Positions 1 through 7,804 of a stretch of 64,000 nucleotides of DNA are shown one piece after another. The DNA lies in the NCBI RefSeq assembly GCF_013624435.2, contig NZ_CP061768.1, forward strand, positions 2,632,001-2,696,000. The letters run 5' to 3'. The notes beneath the pieces were generated by a model that worked only from the letters and a program-made list of their open reading frames with translations, was not told the DNA's origin and did no database searches. This stretch comes from Nocardioides campestrisoli (GTDB lineage Bacteria > Actinomycetota > Actinomycetes > Propionibacteriales > Nocardioidaceae). The stretch's first letter is position 1; every line of letters begins with the position of its first letter. Position numbers and translations under genes: made by a program.

Positions 1-2
1 AC

Positions 3-614
3 CGCGTCCGCCCCTACCTGGGGTCGCACGGCGGTGGCGTCTCCCTGCTGCGCGTCGACGACGACGGTGTAGCCCACCTCCGGCTCGAGGGCACGTGCGC
101 CGGCTGCCCCTCCTCCGCCGCCACCGTGCGCCAGACCCTGGAGCACGCGGTGCTGGCGTCGACACCGGGCGTGACCGCGGTCCGGGCGGAGGAGATGGTC
201 GAGCCCCGCGGGCCCTCCGAGCGACGCGGCGCGCTGCGCGCCGACGCCGGCGCACGTCAGGCCGGGACGAGGTCGTCCTGGGTCGCGGTCGACCTGCACG
301 TGCCCGCAGGGGTGCTGACCCAGGTGTCGGTGCAGGGCCAGCGGCTCGTCGTCGCCGGCCTGGCCGGGACCCTGGTCGCGTACCAGGACCGGTGCCCGCG
401 CTGCGACGCGCCGCTCAGCGAAGGCGGCGTCCTGGTGGGCGAGCTCCTGCGCTGCGGCTGCGGCACCACCTTCGACGGCTACCGGGCAGGTCGTCCCGTG
501 CACGACGAGGGCGCCGCCCTGACCCCCGTTCCCTTGCTTCCCGCCGGCACGAGCTGGACGGTCAAGGTCGAGATCGCGCGCCCCGCGCACGCCGACTGGG
601 CAGCGACGCCGTAG
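3..614 (+). CDS. NifU-domain / Rieske-like fusion protein (5' end missing)
   Basis: The start lies before the window; 203 residues are visible. The first part is a NifU C-terminal (Nfu) domain with the scaffold motif GTCAGCPSSAATVRQTLE (CxxC at visible residues 32 and 35), which in known Nfu proteins carries an Fe-S cluster for delivery. After a linker comes a Rieske-shaped domain (YQDRCPRCDAPL ... LRCGCGTTFDG). Both Rieske histidines are absent: CxH reads CPRC and CxxH reads CGCG, leaving cysteines at about 131, 134, 151 and 153. The cluster or metal may therefore be all-cysteine ligated. NifU-like genes of this sort sit beside uptake hydrogenase genes in some actinobacteria (family knowledge), but the upstream neighbours are outside the window. 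The NifU assignment is firm; the role is inferred. Confidence 0.8.
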   Translation, partial: RVRPYLGSHGGGVSLLRVDDDGVAHLRLEGTCAGCPSSAATVRQTLEHAVLASTPGVTAVRAEEMVEPRGPSERRGALRADAGARQAGTRSSWVAVDLHVPAGVLTQVSVQGQRLVVAGLAGTLVAYQDRCPRCDAPLSEGGVLVGELLRCGCGTTFDGYRAGRPVHDEGAALTPVPLLPAGTSWTVKVEIARPAHADWAATP

Positions 615-695
615 GAGGCCTGAGCGCTTCGCGCACCGTGTGCGTGTCCCCCGCAGCGCTGGGTACGAACCATCAGACCCCACCAAGGAGGCACC

Positions 696-1493
696 ATGAC
701 GACAGGACAGTTCCCAGGAAGCTCCGACGACGACCGTTCCGACACCCCTGCGACCGCGACCGGCAGCGCCCCGGACTCCCAGGGCGACTCAGGGATGAGC
801 GCACAGGCCCAGCACGTCGCCGGCACAGCCGGCGAGCAGGCCAAACACGTCGCGGGCACGGCGAAGGACGAGGCCGCCAACGTCGCGGCCGAGGCGAAGA
901 ATCAGGCGTCGGCCCTCTTCTCGGAGGCGACCAGCCAGCTCGACGAGCAGTCCCGGGCGCAGAAGGACCGGCTCGCGGAGACCCTGAACACCTTCGGTGA
1001 GGACCTCGCGTCCATGGCCAGCGAGAGCACCGGGCTGGCGGCGGACGTCGCCCAGGAGGTCGCCCAGCGCGCGCGCAGCCTCGCGGCCCGCCTGCAGGAC
1101 AAGTCCCCGCAGGACCTCCTGGACGAGGTGCGCAACTACGCCCGGCGCAGTCCCGGAACCTTCCTGCTCGGCGCCCTGGGCGCCGGTCTGGTCGCCGGAC
1201 GCGTGGCACGTGGCACGAAGGCGGCCCGGGACGAGCAGGGATCGTCCTCGACCCAGGTGCCGGCCGCCGGAGGGGCGAGCAGCGACTACACCACCGACTC
1301 GGCCGTGGGGTACAGCACGGGCACGCCCCACGTGCCCGGGACCGAGGAGACGAGCGGCTCCGGCACGGCTCCGACGTACGGTGCGCCGGGGGTCACCGCG
1401 CCGTCCGGCACGGGCCAGGGAACCGAAGAGGCGCCCTTCCCCATGCCTCCGGCCACCGGCCCGGAGACGTCGCGACCGGGGACCCTGCCATGA
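696..1493 (+). CDS. Ala-rich amphipathic-helix protein with membrane anchor segment
   Basis: No function is recognised. The 265-residue protein has an acidic N-terminus, then about 80 residues of near-repeat helix (HVAGTAGEQAKHVAGTAKDEA and following) rich in Ala, Gln, Glu and Lys, resembling apolipoprotein- or LEA-like coiled helices. A short glycine-rich hydrophobic segment follows (FLLGALGAGLVAGRVARG, about residues 153-170), and then a Ser/Thr/Gly/Pro-rich low-complexity tail. AAGGAGG lies 6 bases before the ATG. The gene overlaps the next one by 4 bases (ATGA), so it is the first of a coupled three-gene set with a holin-X-like and a DUF3618 protein. A role at the cell envelope under stress is inferred from this company only. 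Confidence 0.8.
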   Translation: MTTGQFPGSSDDDRSDTPATATGSAPDSQGDSGMSAQAQHVAGTAGEQAKHVAGTAKDEAANVAAEAKNQASALFSEATSQLDEQSRAQKDRLAETLNTFGEDLASMASESTGLAADVAQEVAQRARSLAARLQDKSPQDLLDEVRNYARRSPGTFLLGALGAGLVAGRVARGTKAARDEQGSSSTQVPAAGGASSDYTTDSAVGYSTGTPHVPGTEETSGSGTAPTYGAPGVTAPSGTGQGTEEAPFPMPPATGPETSRPGTLP

Positions 1494-1939
1494 GCCAGCC
1501 CCCCGTGACCCCGAGCACCCCGCCCGTGCCGCCTCCCGCCGGCGCCTCGTCCGCGAGCGGCGAGACCCGGTCGCTGGGCGACATCGTCGGCGACATCAGC
1601 CGGGATCTCAGCGACCTGGTGCGTCAGGAGATGGACCTGGCGCGCACGGAGATGAAGCAGGAGGCCAGGAGGCTCGGCAAGGGCGCGGGGCTCTTCGGCG
1701 GCTCCGGCGTCGCCGGGCTCCTGACCCTGATCTTCCTGTCCCTCTTCCTGGTCTACCTGCTCGACCTCTGGATGCCGGCCTGGGCGGCAGCGCTCATCGT
1801 CGGTGTGCTGTGGGGCGTCGTCACCGCCGTGCTGGCGGTGCTCGGACGCCAGGAGGTCAAGGAGGCCAGCCCCGAACTACCCGCGACCCAGGCCACTCTG
1901 AAGGAGGACGTCCGATGGGCGAAGGAACAGAAGAGCTGA
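1490..1939 (+). CDS. Phage holin family (Actinobacterial holin-X) membrane protein
   Basis: The 149-residue protein has a disordered Pro/Ser N-terminus, an amphipathic helix (LSDLVRQEMDLARTEMKQEA) and two membrane segments at about residues 65-90 and 95-120. This is the pattern of the actinobacterial holin-X / DUF1469-type family. Despite the name, these proteins occur in non-phage chromosomal clusters with DUF3618 proteins, as here. It starts inside the stop of the upstream gene, and its last 25 bases overlap the downstream DUF3618 gene. A paralogue lies at 12596-13033. Membrane location is clear; biochemical function is unknown. Confidence 0.85.
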   Translation: MSQPPVTPSTPPVPPPAGASSASGETRSLGDIVGDISRDLSDLVRQEMDLARTEMKQEARRLGKGAGLFGGSGVAGLLTLIFLSLFLVYLLDLWMPAWAAALIVGVLWGVVTAVLAVLGRQEVKEASPELPATQATLKEDVRWAKEQKS

Positions 1940-2529
1940 ACGTACGAGAGGCCGAGATCGAGCAGACCCGTGCGGCACTGTCGCGCGACCTCGACGAGCT
2001 CGGCGACAAGGTGAGCCCCCAGCGCGTGATGGAACGCCGCACGGAGGCCGTCAAGGGCCGGATGGGTTCGCTGCGCGACAAGGTGATGGGCTCCGTCCCG
2101 TCCGTCGGCAGCGGCTCGGGGGGCGGGTCGATGACCGGCTCGGTGAGCGACACCGTGAGTGGAGCCAAGGACTCCGTGACCGGCGGCGCGCAGAGCGCGG
2201 TCGGCAGCGTGCAGTCGCGGACCGAGGGCAACCCCCTCGCTGCCGGGCTGGTCGCCTTCGGTGCCGGCATGCTGATCTCCGGCCTGCTGCCGGCCAGCCA
2301 GCGCGAGACCCAGCTGGCCGGCCAAGGAATGGACGCGGCGAAGGAGCACGGCCAGCCGGTCATGGACCAGGCGAAGTCCGTGGGGCAGGACGTCGGGGCG
2401 AACCTCAAGGAGTCCGCCCAGCAGGCGGTCGAGGAGGTCAGGTCCACGGCTGCGGACTCGGCCAGCACGGTCAAGGAGGAGGGCCAGTCCTCCGCCCAGA
2501 CCGTCCGGAACGAGGCTCCCGGCACCTGA
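1915..2529 (+). CDS. DUF3618 domain protein
   Basis: The ATG at 1915 was chosen because the DUF3618 hallmark follows at once (REAEIEQTRAALSRDLDELG); the frame is open far upstream but only as a shadow of neighbouring genes. AAGGAGG precedes the ATG by about 7 bases, inside the holin-X gene. The 204-residue protein has the N-terminal helical DUF3618 motif, a Ser/Gly-rich linker, one membrane segment (LAAGLVAFGAGMLISGLL) and a C-terminal amphipathic helix rich in Lys, Gln and Glu. It is much longer than the paralogue at 13026-13262 (78 residues), which ends right after its membrane segment. Function unknown. Confidence 0.85.
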   Translation: MGEGTEELNVREAEIEQTRAALSRDLDELGDKVSPQRVMERRTEAVKGRMGSLRDKVMGSVPSVGSGSGGGSMTGSVSDTVSGAKDSVTGGAQSAVGSVQSRTEGNPLAAGLVAFGAGMLISGLLPASQRETQLAGQGMDAAKEHGQPVMDQAKSVGQDVGANLKESAQQAVEEVRSTAADSASTVKEEGQSSAQTVRNEAPGT

Positions 2530-2548
2530 AGAACACCTTCCGGACCAG

Positions 2549-2577
2549 GGCCGGTGGCGCTTTCTGCGCCACCGGCC
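2549..2577 (+). terminator. Hairpin terminator after the DUF3618 gene
   Basis: A perfect 12-bp stem (GGCCGGTGGCGC with its complement) closes a 5-base loop, 19 bases after the DUF3618 stop. There is no long T-run, as is common in high-GC actinobacteria. It also lies just past the 3' end of the minus-strand tRNA gene and may serve both strands. Confidence 0.7.
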
Positions 2578-2636
2578 GGTCGGACGTCCACGTTCTCCTC
2601 GCCGGGACCGTCGGTCCGCAACGGTCGACGGGTGCG

Positions 2637-2710
2637 TAGGGCGGGTGGGGCTCGAACCCACGACCCAAGGATTATGAGTCCTCTGCTCTGACCGGCTGAG
2701 CTACCGCCCC
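2637..2710 (-). tRNA. tRNA-Met (anticodon CAT)
   Basis: The 74-base gene folds into a full cloverleaf: 7-bp acceptor stem (GGGGCGG, with a G-U closing pair), D arm AGCTCAGCCGGTCAGAGCA, anticodon loop CTCATAA, and T arm GTGGG-TTCGAGC-CCCAC. CCA is not encoded. The CAT anticodon fits elongator Met; a tRNA-Ile with lysidine-modified CAT is the alternative and cannot be fully excluded by eye. The initiator is unlikely because the acceptor stem is closed by a pair at position 1. Confidence 0.88.
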
Positions 2711-2728
2711 TGGTGTGCTGCGGCAGCC

Positions 2729-2734
2729 TATCCT
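2729..2734 (+). promoter_or_regulatory. -10 element, leaderless promoter of the PIG-L gene
   Basis: TATCCT ends 6 bases before the ATG at 2741, placing the expected transcription start on the start codon. Confidence 0.5.
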
Positions 2735-2740
2735 CGGAAG

Positions 2741-3481
2741 ATGGAGCGACCCGAGCTGACTCCCCTGCCCGAGGACTGGACCCGGATGCTGTGCGTCGTC
2801 GCGCATCCCGACGACCTGGAGTTCGGCGCCGCGGCCGCAGTCGCCCGCTGGACGGGACAGGGCAAGCAGGTCGTCTACTGCATGGTGACCAGCGGCGAGG
2901 CGGGCATCGACGCCCTCCCTCCGCAGGAGTGCCGGGCGGTGCGCGAGACCGAGCAGGTCGAGTCGGCCCGGATCGTGGGTGTCGACACCGTGGAGTTCCT
3001 CGGCCTGCCCGACGGCGTCCTGGAGTACGGCGTCGAGCTGCGGCAGGCGATCGCGGCGATGGTCCGCCGGCACCAGCCGGAGATCGTGGTGACCGGGAAC
3101 TTCCGCGACACCTGGGGCGGACGCAACCTCAACCAGGCCGACCACATCGCGACCGGGCGCGCCGTCCTCGACGCCGTCCGGGACGCCGGCAACCGGTGGG
3201 TCTTCCACGACCAGGTCGCCCAGGGCCTGCAGCCCTGGGGCGGGGTCCGGGAGGTCTGGGCCTTCGGCTCCCCGCAGGCCGGCCACGCCGTGGACACCAC
3301 GGAGACCTTCGATGCCGGCGTCGCCTCGCTCGAGGCGCACGCGGCGTACATCCAGGGCCTGGGCTGGGAGAACTGGGACCCGCGCGAGTTCCTGGAGGGG
3401 ATGGCCCGCTCCGCCGGCGGGGCGCTCGGCGTCACGTTCGCCGCGCCGTTCGAGGTCTTCCCGATGGGCTGGGGCGACTGA
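2741..3481 (+). CDS. PIG-L family deacetylase
   Basis: The 246-residue protein belongs to the PIG-L/LmbE zinc-dependent N-deacetylase family. The metal and catalytic motif AHPDDLEFGAAAAVARWTGQ is at about residues 20-39, followed by the family's TSGEAG loop, and the third metal histidine is in NLNQADHIATGRAVLDAV. Actinobacterial members include the mycothiol enzymes MshB and Mca; this protein is shorter than Mca and not clearly either, so the substrate (an N-acetylated sugar or conjugate) is open. It stands alone between a tRNA gene and a convergent gene. The start is supported by a TATCCT element 6 bases upstream, pointing to leaderless transcription. Confidence 0.88.
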   Translation: MERPELTPLPEDWTRMLCVVAHPDDLEFGAAAAVARWTGQGKQVVYCMVTSGEAGIDALPPQECRAVRETEQVESARIVGVDTVEFLGLPDGVLEYGVELRQAIAAMVRRHQPEIVVTGNFRDTWGGRNLNQADHIATGRAVLDAVRDAGNRWVFHDQVAQGLQPWGGVREVWAFGSPQAGHAVDTTETFDAGVASLEAHAAYIQGLGWENWDPREFLEGMARSAGGALGVTFAAPFEVFPMGWGD

Positions 3482-3508
3482 CCCCGGACCCGCGACCCGG
3501 CAGAGCAC

Positions 3509-3841
3509 TCAGGGCGGCGTCAGCAGCTCGGCGGCCACCCACTCCTCGACCAGCGACCAACGCTCGGGGCGCAGCTGGGCGAGGTAGACCACCCGTCCCT
3601 CCCAGCGCCCGCGGCCGGCCGCACGCCACTCCAGCAGCAGGCCCGGCCGGGGCACGGGACCGTCGACCGGCACCGTGACCCAGCAGTGCCGGGACGGCGA
3701 GCCACCCTGCTCCCCTGCGCCCGGAGCAGCTCCGGACGCCTGCCCGTCCGTGGTCTCCGGAGGCGACGCGGGACGCGAACCGCCCCGTACCCGGTCCTGC
3801 AGCGGGATGCCGCTGCCTGTTCCGTACCCGCCTCGCGCCAT
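3509..3841 (-). CDS. Small SOS-controlled protein of the kind found with imuB/dnaE2
   Basis: The 110-residue protein has a Gly/Arg-rich, disordered N-terminus and a compact C-terminal part (HCWVTVPVDG ... LLLEWR ... WEGRVVYL ... WVAAELL). From memory this resembles small uncharacterised proteins encoded between imuB and dnaE2 in actinobacterial mutasome cassettes; that comparison is recollection, not a search. Neither imuB nor dnaE2 is adjacent here. A near-consensus LexA box lies only 8 bases before the ATG, so DNA-damage induction is strongly suggested. There is no usable Shine-Dalgarno sequence; TCTAAT overlaps the box and could be a -10 element for a leaderless message. Function unknown. 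Confidence 0.72.
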   Translation of the reverse strand: MARGGYGTGSGIPLQDRVRGGSRPASPPETTDGQASGAAPGAGEQGGSPSRHCWVTVPVDGPVPRPGLLLEWRAAGRGRWEGRVVYLAQLRPERWSLVEEWVAAELLTPP

Positions 3842-3848
3842 ACCTCAT

Positions 3849-3864
3849 TAGAACACGTGTTCGA
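3849..3864 (-). promoter_or_regulatory. LexA/SOS box
   Basis: On the minus strand the site reads TCGAACACGTGTTCTA, matching the actinobacterial/Gram-positive SOS consensus TCGAAC-N4-GTTCGA at all but one of the 12 defined positions. It sits directly upstream of the small gene that starts at 3841. Confidence 0.82.
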
Positions 3865-3878
3865 ACGACGGTCGCAGG

Positions 3879-4586
3879 CTACTCGTCCCCTCGCAGGGTG
3901 AACGAACGGAGCCGGTCCCCGGCGAACCAGACCGACGCCACCGCGAGCACGACCGCGGCCCCCAAGGCGTAGCCGAGCCCCACCTCCGGGGACCACAGGA
4001 GGTCGCTGACCGAGGCCGCGACCTCCCGGCCCCAGGAGCCGATCGAGACCCAGCGGATCCCGACCAGGAGGTTGCCGAGCAGCCCCTCCCACATCAGCAC
4101 CACGAGCAGGCCCACCACGACCGCGTGCTTGGTCAGCGCCGCGAGCGCGAGGAAGAGCGCCACGTACGCCGTAGCGGCCACCGCCCCGCCCACGCCCCAG
4201 GCCACGGCCTCCTCAGGTGCCGACCAGCTCAGCACGAGTGCACAGAGCGTGAGCGGCAGAGCTCCCAGGACCAGTCCGCAGATCCACGCCACGACGTACT
4301 TGCTGAGCGCGATCGCGTGCCTGTTGACCGGCTTGGCGAGGAGGTAGACCACGGAGCCGTCGTCCACCTCTGGGCCCAGCACGGCGCTGGCCGCGAGCAG
4401 GCAGACCAGCGGCATCGCCAGCGTGTAGCCCAGCTCGAGCACGGCGTCCTGCCCGACCCCCTCGTCCGTCAACGCCCGGATCACCACCGACAGGGCCAGC
4501 AGCACCGCGGGCACGATCACCAGCACCAGACCCCGGCGGCGTCCCAGCAGCGCCTGGACCGAGAGTCGCACGATCGTCGGGTTCAT
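3879..4586 (-). CDS. ABC-2 type transporter permease
   Basis: The 235-residue integral membrane protein has about six hydrophobic segments and the ABC-2 pattern in the middle (LGPEVDDGSVVYLLAKPVNRHAI), where a cytoplasmic loop precedes the third segment. It is the last gene of a coupled operon; its ATG overlaps the stop of the ATPase gene (ATGA). It presumably pairs with the ATPase at 4583-5503 to move a substrate out of the cell or alter the membrane. The substrate is not indicated. Confidence 0.85.
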   Translation of the reverse strand: MNPTIVRLSVQALLGRRRGLVLVIVPAVLLALSVVIRALTDEGVGQDAVLELGYTLAMPLVCLLAASAVLGPEVDDGSVVYLLAKPVNRHAIALSKYVVAWICGLVLGALPLTLCALVLSWSAPEEAVAWGVGGAVAATAYVALFLALAALTKHAVVVGLLVVLMWEGLLGNLLVGIRWVSIGSWGREVAASVSDLLWSPEVGLGYALGAAVVLAVASVWFAGDRLRSFTLRGDE

Positions 4587-5503
4587 CCTCGGCCTCCCAC
4601 CAGGTAGGAGAAGACGCTCTCGAGCGAGTCGTCGGTGGGCACCAGCTCCCGGATCCGCAGCCCCCGCTCGCGAGCCAGCAGCGGAAGCCGGACGGCGAAC
4701 GTGCCGAAGTCGGAGACCGCCACGTCCAGGCCGCCGCGCGGCCGCAGCCCGACCGAGAGCACGGACGGCTCTCCGATCAGGGCGCCCCCCAGGGCCCGGT
4801 CGTCGTCGCTGACCACGACGTAGCGCACGGGCCGGTCCGTCATCAGCCGGCGGATCTGGCCGAAGTCACCCGAGGCGGCGTGCCGGCCCGAGACCACGAC
4901 CTCGATCTGGCGAGCCACCTGCTCGACCTCCTCGAGGATGTGGGAGCTGAAGAGCACCGTCCGTCCCTCCTCGCCCATCCGCCGCAGCAGCGACATCAGG
5001 TGCATCCGCTGACGCGGGTCGACCCCGTTGAACGGCTCGTCCAGCAGGAGCACGCCGGGGTCGTGGACCAGAGCGGAGGCGAGCTTGACCCGCTGCCGCA
5101 TGCCCTTGGAGTACGTGTCGACCCGGCGTGCGGCCGGCTCCACCATGTCGACCGTGGCCAGGGCGCGCTCCGTGGCGGCCCCCGGGTCGTCCAGTCCCTG
5201 GAGCTCGGCGCTGGCACGCACGAACTGCCGCCCGGTCAGGTACCCGAAGCTCAGCTCGCGCTCGGGCACCAGGCCCAGGGTGCGGTAGACGTCGGTGTTG
5301 CGCCACAGCGTCCGGCCGTCGAGGGTGGCGGTGCCCGCGGAGGGCGCGAGGAACCCCGACATCAGCGCGATCAGCGTGGTCTTGCCGGCGCCGTTGGGGC
5401 CCAGCAGCCCGGTGATCCCGGGCCCGATGGTCATGCTCACCCCGTTGACGGCCACGACGTTGCCGAACCAGCGGGAGACCCCGTTCAGGGTGAGGACGCT
5501 CAT
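4583..5503 (-). CDS. ABC transporter ATP-binding protein
   Basis: The 306-residue nucleotide-binding subunit shows Walker A GPNGAGKTTL (about residues 36-45), the signature YSKGMRQRVKLASALVHDP, Walker B VLLLDEPFNGVDP, and an H-loop FSSHILEEV, followed by the C-terminal extension typical of ABC-2 exporters. The ATG at 5503 was chosen because the ABC domain starts there and it overlaps the permease stop by 4 bases; the frame is open further upstream but lies inside the permease gene. It is one of two ATPases in this operon. Confidence 0.88.
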   Translation of the reverse strand: MSVLTLNGVSRWFGNVVAVNGVSMTIGPGITGLLGPNGAGKTTLIALMSGFLAPSAGTATLDGRTLWRNTDVYRTLGLVPERELSFGYLTGRQFVRASAELQGLDDPGAATERALATVDMVEPAARRVDTYSKGMRQRVKLASALVHDPGVLLLDEPFNGVDPRQRMHLMSLLRRMGEEGRTVLFSSHILEEVEQVARQIEVVVSGRHAASGDFGQIRRLMTDRPVRYVVVSDDDRALGGALIGEPSVLSVGLRPRGGLDVAVSDFGTFAVRLPLLARERGLRIRELVPTDDSLESVFSYLVGGRG

Positions 5504-6396
5504 GTCCGGGCCACCTTCCGGTAACGCAGCACCAACGCGGCCAGGCAGGCGAGCGAGAGCCCGACGAAGACCAGCACGTAGAGGAGCTCCATCCCCCCGC
5601 TGCTCGGCGGGGCGACGCCGCCCTCGTCGGCCCAGGCACCCACCAGGCCCCGGTAGAGGGAGTACGGGGTGAACAGCCCCGCGACCTCGGCGACCTCGCG
5701 GTCGCCCTCCGAGACCGCCACGCCCTGGACGGCACTGACCAGGCCGTTGCCGACCAGCAGGACGGCGATGGTGCCCACGACGGCGAACCCGCGTCGGGTC
5801 GACCACGCCGAGATCAGCCCGGCCACCCCGGTCAGCGACAGGGCGAGCAGCACCACCAGCACCACGGCCACCGCCGCGTCCCGGGTCTGCTCGCCGAAGT
5901 CGAGCTCGCCCAGCAGCGCCACCGCGTAGAGGACCAGGATCGGCAGCAGCAGGAAGACCAGGGTCGCGGCGAGCAGTGACCCCGCACGGGCCAGCGCGTA
6001 GGTGCTGGAGCGCAGCGGACGCGCCAGGTAGAGGGTGATGCTGCCGTAGCGCAGGTCCCGGGAGAAGAGCACCGGCGCCTGGGCGGCGACGAAGATGCCG
6101 AGCAGCACCTGGGTGGTGGAGGCGTACGCGGCGTACCCGATGGGCAGGTCGTCCAGGCCGATGAAGACCAGGATCCCGGCCACGATCACGGCCGGGAGGA
6201 GGTTCAGCGACAGGAGCACGAAGGGCAGCACCTTGGAGCGGCCCGAGCGACCGATGCCGAAGGCGTTGCGCAGGCCGGTCAGCACCAGCGCCCAGGCGAT
6301 CGCCCCCTCACCGCGCCGAGGCCCCCGGTACGGCAGGTAGCCCAGGTCGTGGATGACGCCCCGGGACCCGCTGCCGCGCTCGCCGTCACCTGCCAC
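5500..6396 (-). CDS. ABC transporter permease subunit
   Basis: The 298-residue protein has a conserved-looking N-terminus (IHDLGYLPYRGPRRG) followed by six membrane segments, with the ABC-2 type loop FSRDLRYGSITLYLARPLRS in the middle. It overlaps the upstream ATPase gene by 11 bases and the downstream one by 4, so the permease is translated between two ATPases. The family and membrane topology are clear; the substrate is not. Confidence 0.85.
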   Translation of the reverse strand: MAGDGERGSGSRGVIHDLGYLPYRGPRRGEGAIAWALVLTGLRNAFGIGRSGRSKVLPFVLLSLNLLPAVIVAGILVFIGLDDLPIGYAAYASTTQVLLGIFVAAQAPVLFSRDLRYGSITLYLARPLRSSTYALARAGSLLAATLVFLLLPILVLYAVALLGELDFGEQTRDAAVAVVLVVLLALSLTGVAGLISAWSTRRGFAVVGTIAVLLVGNGLVSAVQGVAVSEGDREVAEVAGLFTPYSLYRGLVGAWADEGGVAPPSSGGMELLYVLVFVGLSLACLAALVLRYRKVART

Positions 6397-7339
6397 GGGA
6401 GTCCCCTGCCGCCATGAACACGTCCTCGATCCGGTGGTGGTCGGCCTGCACGCGGACCAGGCCCACGCCCAGCTCGCAGGCGGTGTCGCGCACCAGGTCG
6501 TGCACGTCGGCGCGGCCCGAGGCGTCGATCACCAGCATCTGTCCCCGGGGCCGGACCGCGAGGCCACGAGCGGCCAGTGCCTCCCCGGTACGTCGCTGGG
6601 CGTCGTCCCCGAGCACCTCGACCAGCAGGGAGCCCGTCGCGTCCAGGAACTCGTCGGTCCGGGAGGCGCGCAGCAGTCGTCCGCCGTCGAGCACCACGAC
6701 GTGGTCGCTGACCCGCTCCAGCTCCCCGAGCAGGTGGGAGGTGACCAGCACCGCGATCCCGAAGTCCCGGCCGATGCGCTCGACCAGCTCCAGCATCTCG
6801 TCGCGGGCGGCGGGGTCGAGGCCGTTGGTCGGCTCGTCGAGCAGCACCAGCCGGGGGTCGTGCACCAGCGCCTGGGCCAGCTTGGCCTTCTGCTTCATCC
6901 CCGTGGAGTAGCCGCCCATCGGGCGGTAGCGCTCCTCGGCCAGGCCGACGTGCCGCAGCACCTCGGCGGTGCGCTCCCGGGCGGAGACCCGGGGCAGGCC
7001 CGACATCATCGCCAGGTGCACCACGAAGTCGCTGGCGCTCACGTCGGGAGGCAGGCAGTCGTGCTCGGGCAGGTAGCCCACCAGCGACCTGATCTCCCGC
7101 CCGTGGGTGGCGATGTCGTGGCCCAGGACGCTCGCGGAGCCACCGGTCGGGCTCACCAGGCCCAGCAGGATCTTGATCAGCGTGGACTTGCCCGCGCCGT
7201 TGGCGCCGACGAGCCCGGTGATCCCGGGGCCCACCTCCACGGTGAGGGCGTCCAGGGCACGGACCGCGCCGTACTGCTTTGACAGCCCACTGGTCACCAT
7301 CACCGCGTCGCCCGCGGCGCCGGCCCCGTCGGCGCTCAC
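6386..7339 (-). CDS. ABC transporter ATP-binding protein (first of the operon)
   Basis: The 317-residue ATPase has Walker A GANGAGKSTLIKILLG, signature YSTGMKQKAKLAQALVHDP, Walker B LVLLDEPTNGLDP and an H-loop TSHLLGEL. The GTG at 7339 is preferred because it forms a GTGA overlap with the stop of the upstream gene; an ATG at 7300 (MVTSGLSKQYG) is the alternative and would shorten the protein by 13 residues. Close similarity of its motifs to the second ATPase of the operon suggests that the two pairs arose by duplication. Confidence 0.85.
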   Translation of the reverse strand: MSADGAGAAGDAVMVTSGLSKQYGAVRALDALTVEVGPGITGLVGANGAGKSTLIKILLGLVSPTGGSASVLGHDIATHGREIRSLVGYLPEHDCLPPDVSASDFVVHLAMMSGLPRVSARERTAEVLRHVGLAEERYRPMGGYSTGMKQKAKLAQALVHDPRLVLLDEPTNGLDPAARDEMLELVERIGRDFGIAVLVTSHLLGELERVSDHVVVLDGGRLLRASRTDEFLDATGSLLVEVLGDDAQRRTGEALAARGLAVRPRGQMLVIDASGRADVHDLVRDTACELGVGLVRVQADHHRIEDVFMAAGDSRGR

Positions 7340-7755
7340 CGTCGCTCGTCCCACTCCTGCTCGGACGGGTACGGGGGCGAGACCCGCGGATCGGGCGTGG
7401 CGGAGGTCGAGCCGTACGTCGGCGGACCGTACGCCGGCTGACCGTACGGGTTGCCGAGGTCGAGCGGGGGTGCCGTCCGCGACCTCGCGACCTTGCGCTG
7501 CCGCTCCAGGTCGCTGGAGCGGATGGTGTCGACGACGATCGGGGCCAGCCGTGAGTCGAGGGTCATGTGCTCGTAGGCGTCGTGCCTGATCTGCTCGACC
7601 AGGGCGTCGAGGCGCCTCACCTCCGCCAACGCCATCGCGGTGGCGCCCTTCTCCTTGCGGCCCCGGGCGAACCAACCGGCCGCGAGACCGACCAGGAACG
7701 GCGGACCCAGGAAGAACACCGACACGAAGAGCAGCGCAACCATGCCGTCGCCCAT
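7336..7755 (-). CDS. Small single-pass membrane protein leading the ABC operon
   Basis: The 139-residue protein starts with one long hydrophobic helix (MVALLFVSVFFLGPPFLVGLAAGW), then a basic stop, a helical region (LAEVRRLDALVEQIRHDAYEH) and a Pro/Tyr/Gly-rich tail (NPYGQPAYGPPTYGS). GGGGGAGAG lies just before the ATG at 7755; longer starts in this frame are unlikely because they overlap the CotH gene. The stop overlaps the GTG of the first ABC ATPase, so it is likely co-translated. No known family is recognised. Confidence 0.75.
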   Translation of the reverse strand: MGDGMVALLFVSVFFLGPPFLVGLAAGWFARGRKEKGATAMALAEVRRLDALVEQIRHDAYEHMTLDSRLAPIVVDTIRSSDLERQRKVARSRTAPPLDLGNPYGQPAYGPPTYGSTSATPDPRVSPPYPSEQEWDERR

Positions 7756-7804
7756 CTCTCCCCCTCTCACTCCGGAGAGGACGAGCCTACTCGCCCCGGC
7801 GCGG

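Noticed and set aside
2637..2710. tRNA-Ile(CAT) instead of tRNA-Met
   Set aside because: Loop and arms fit elongator Met at least as well; the distinction needs a tRNA model, so Met is kept with the alternative noted.
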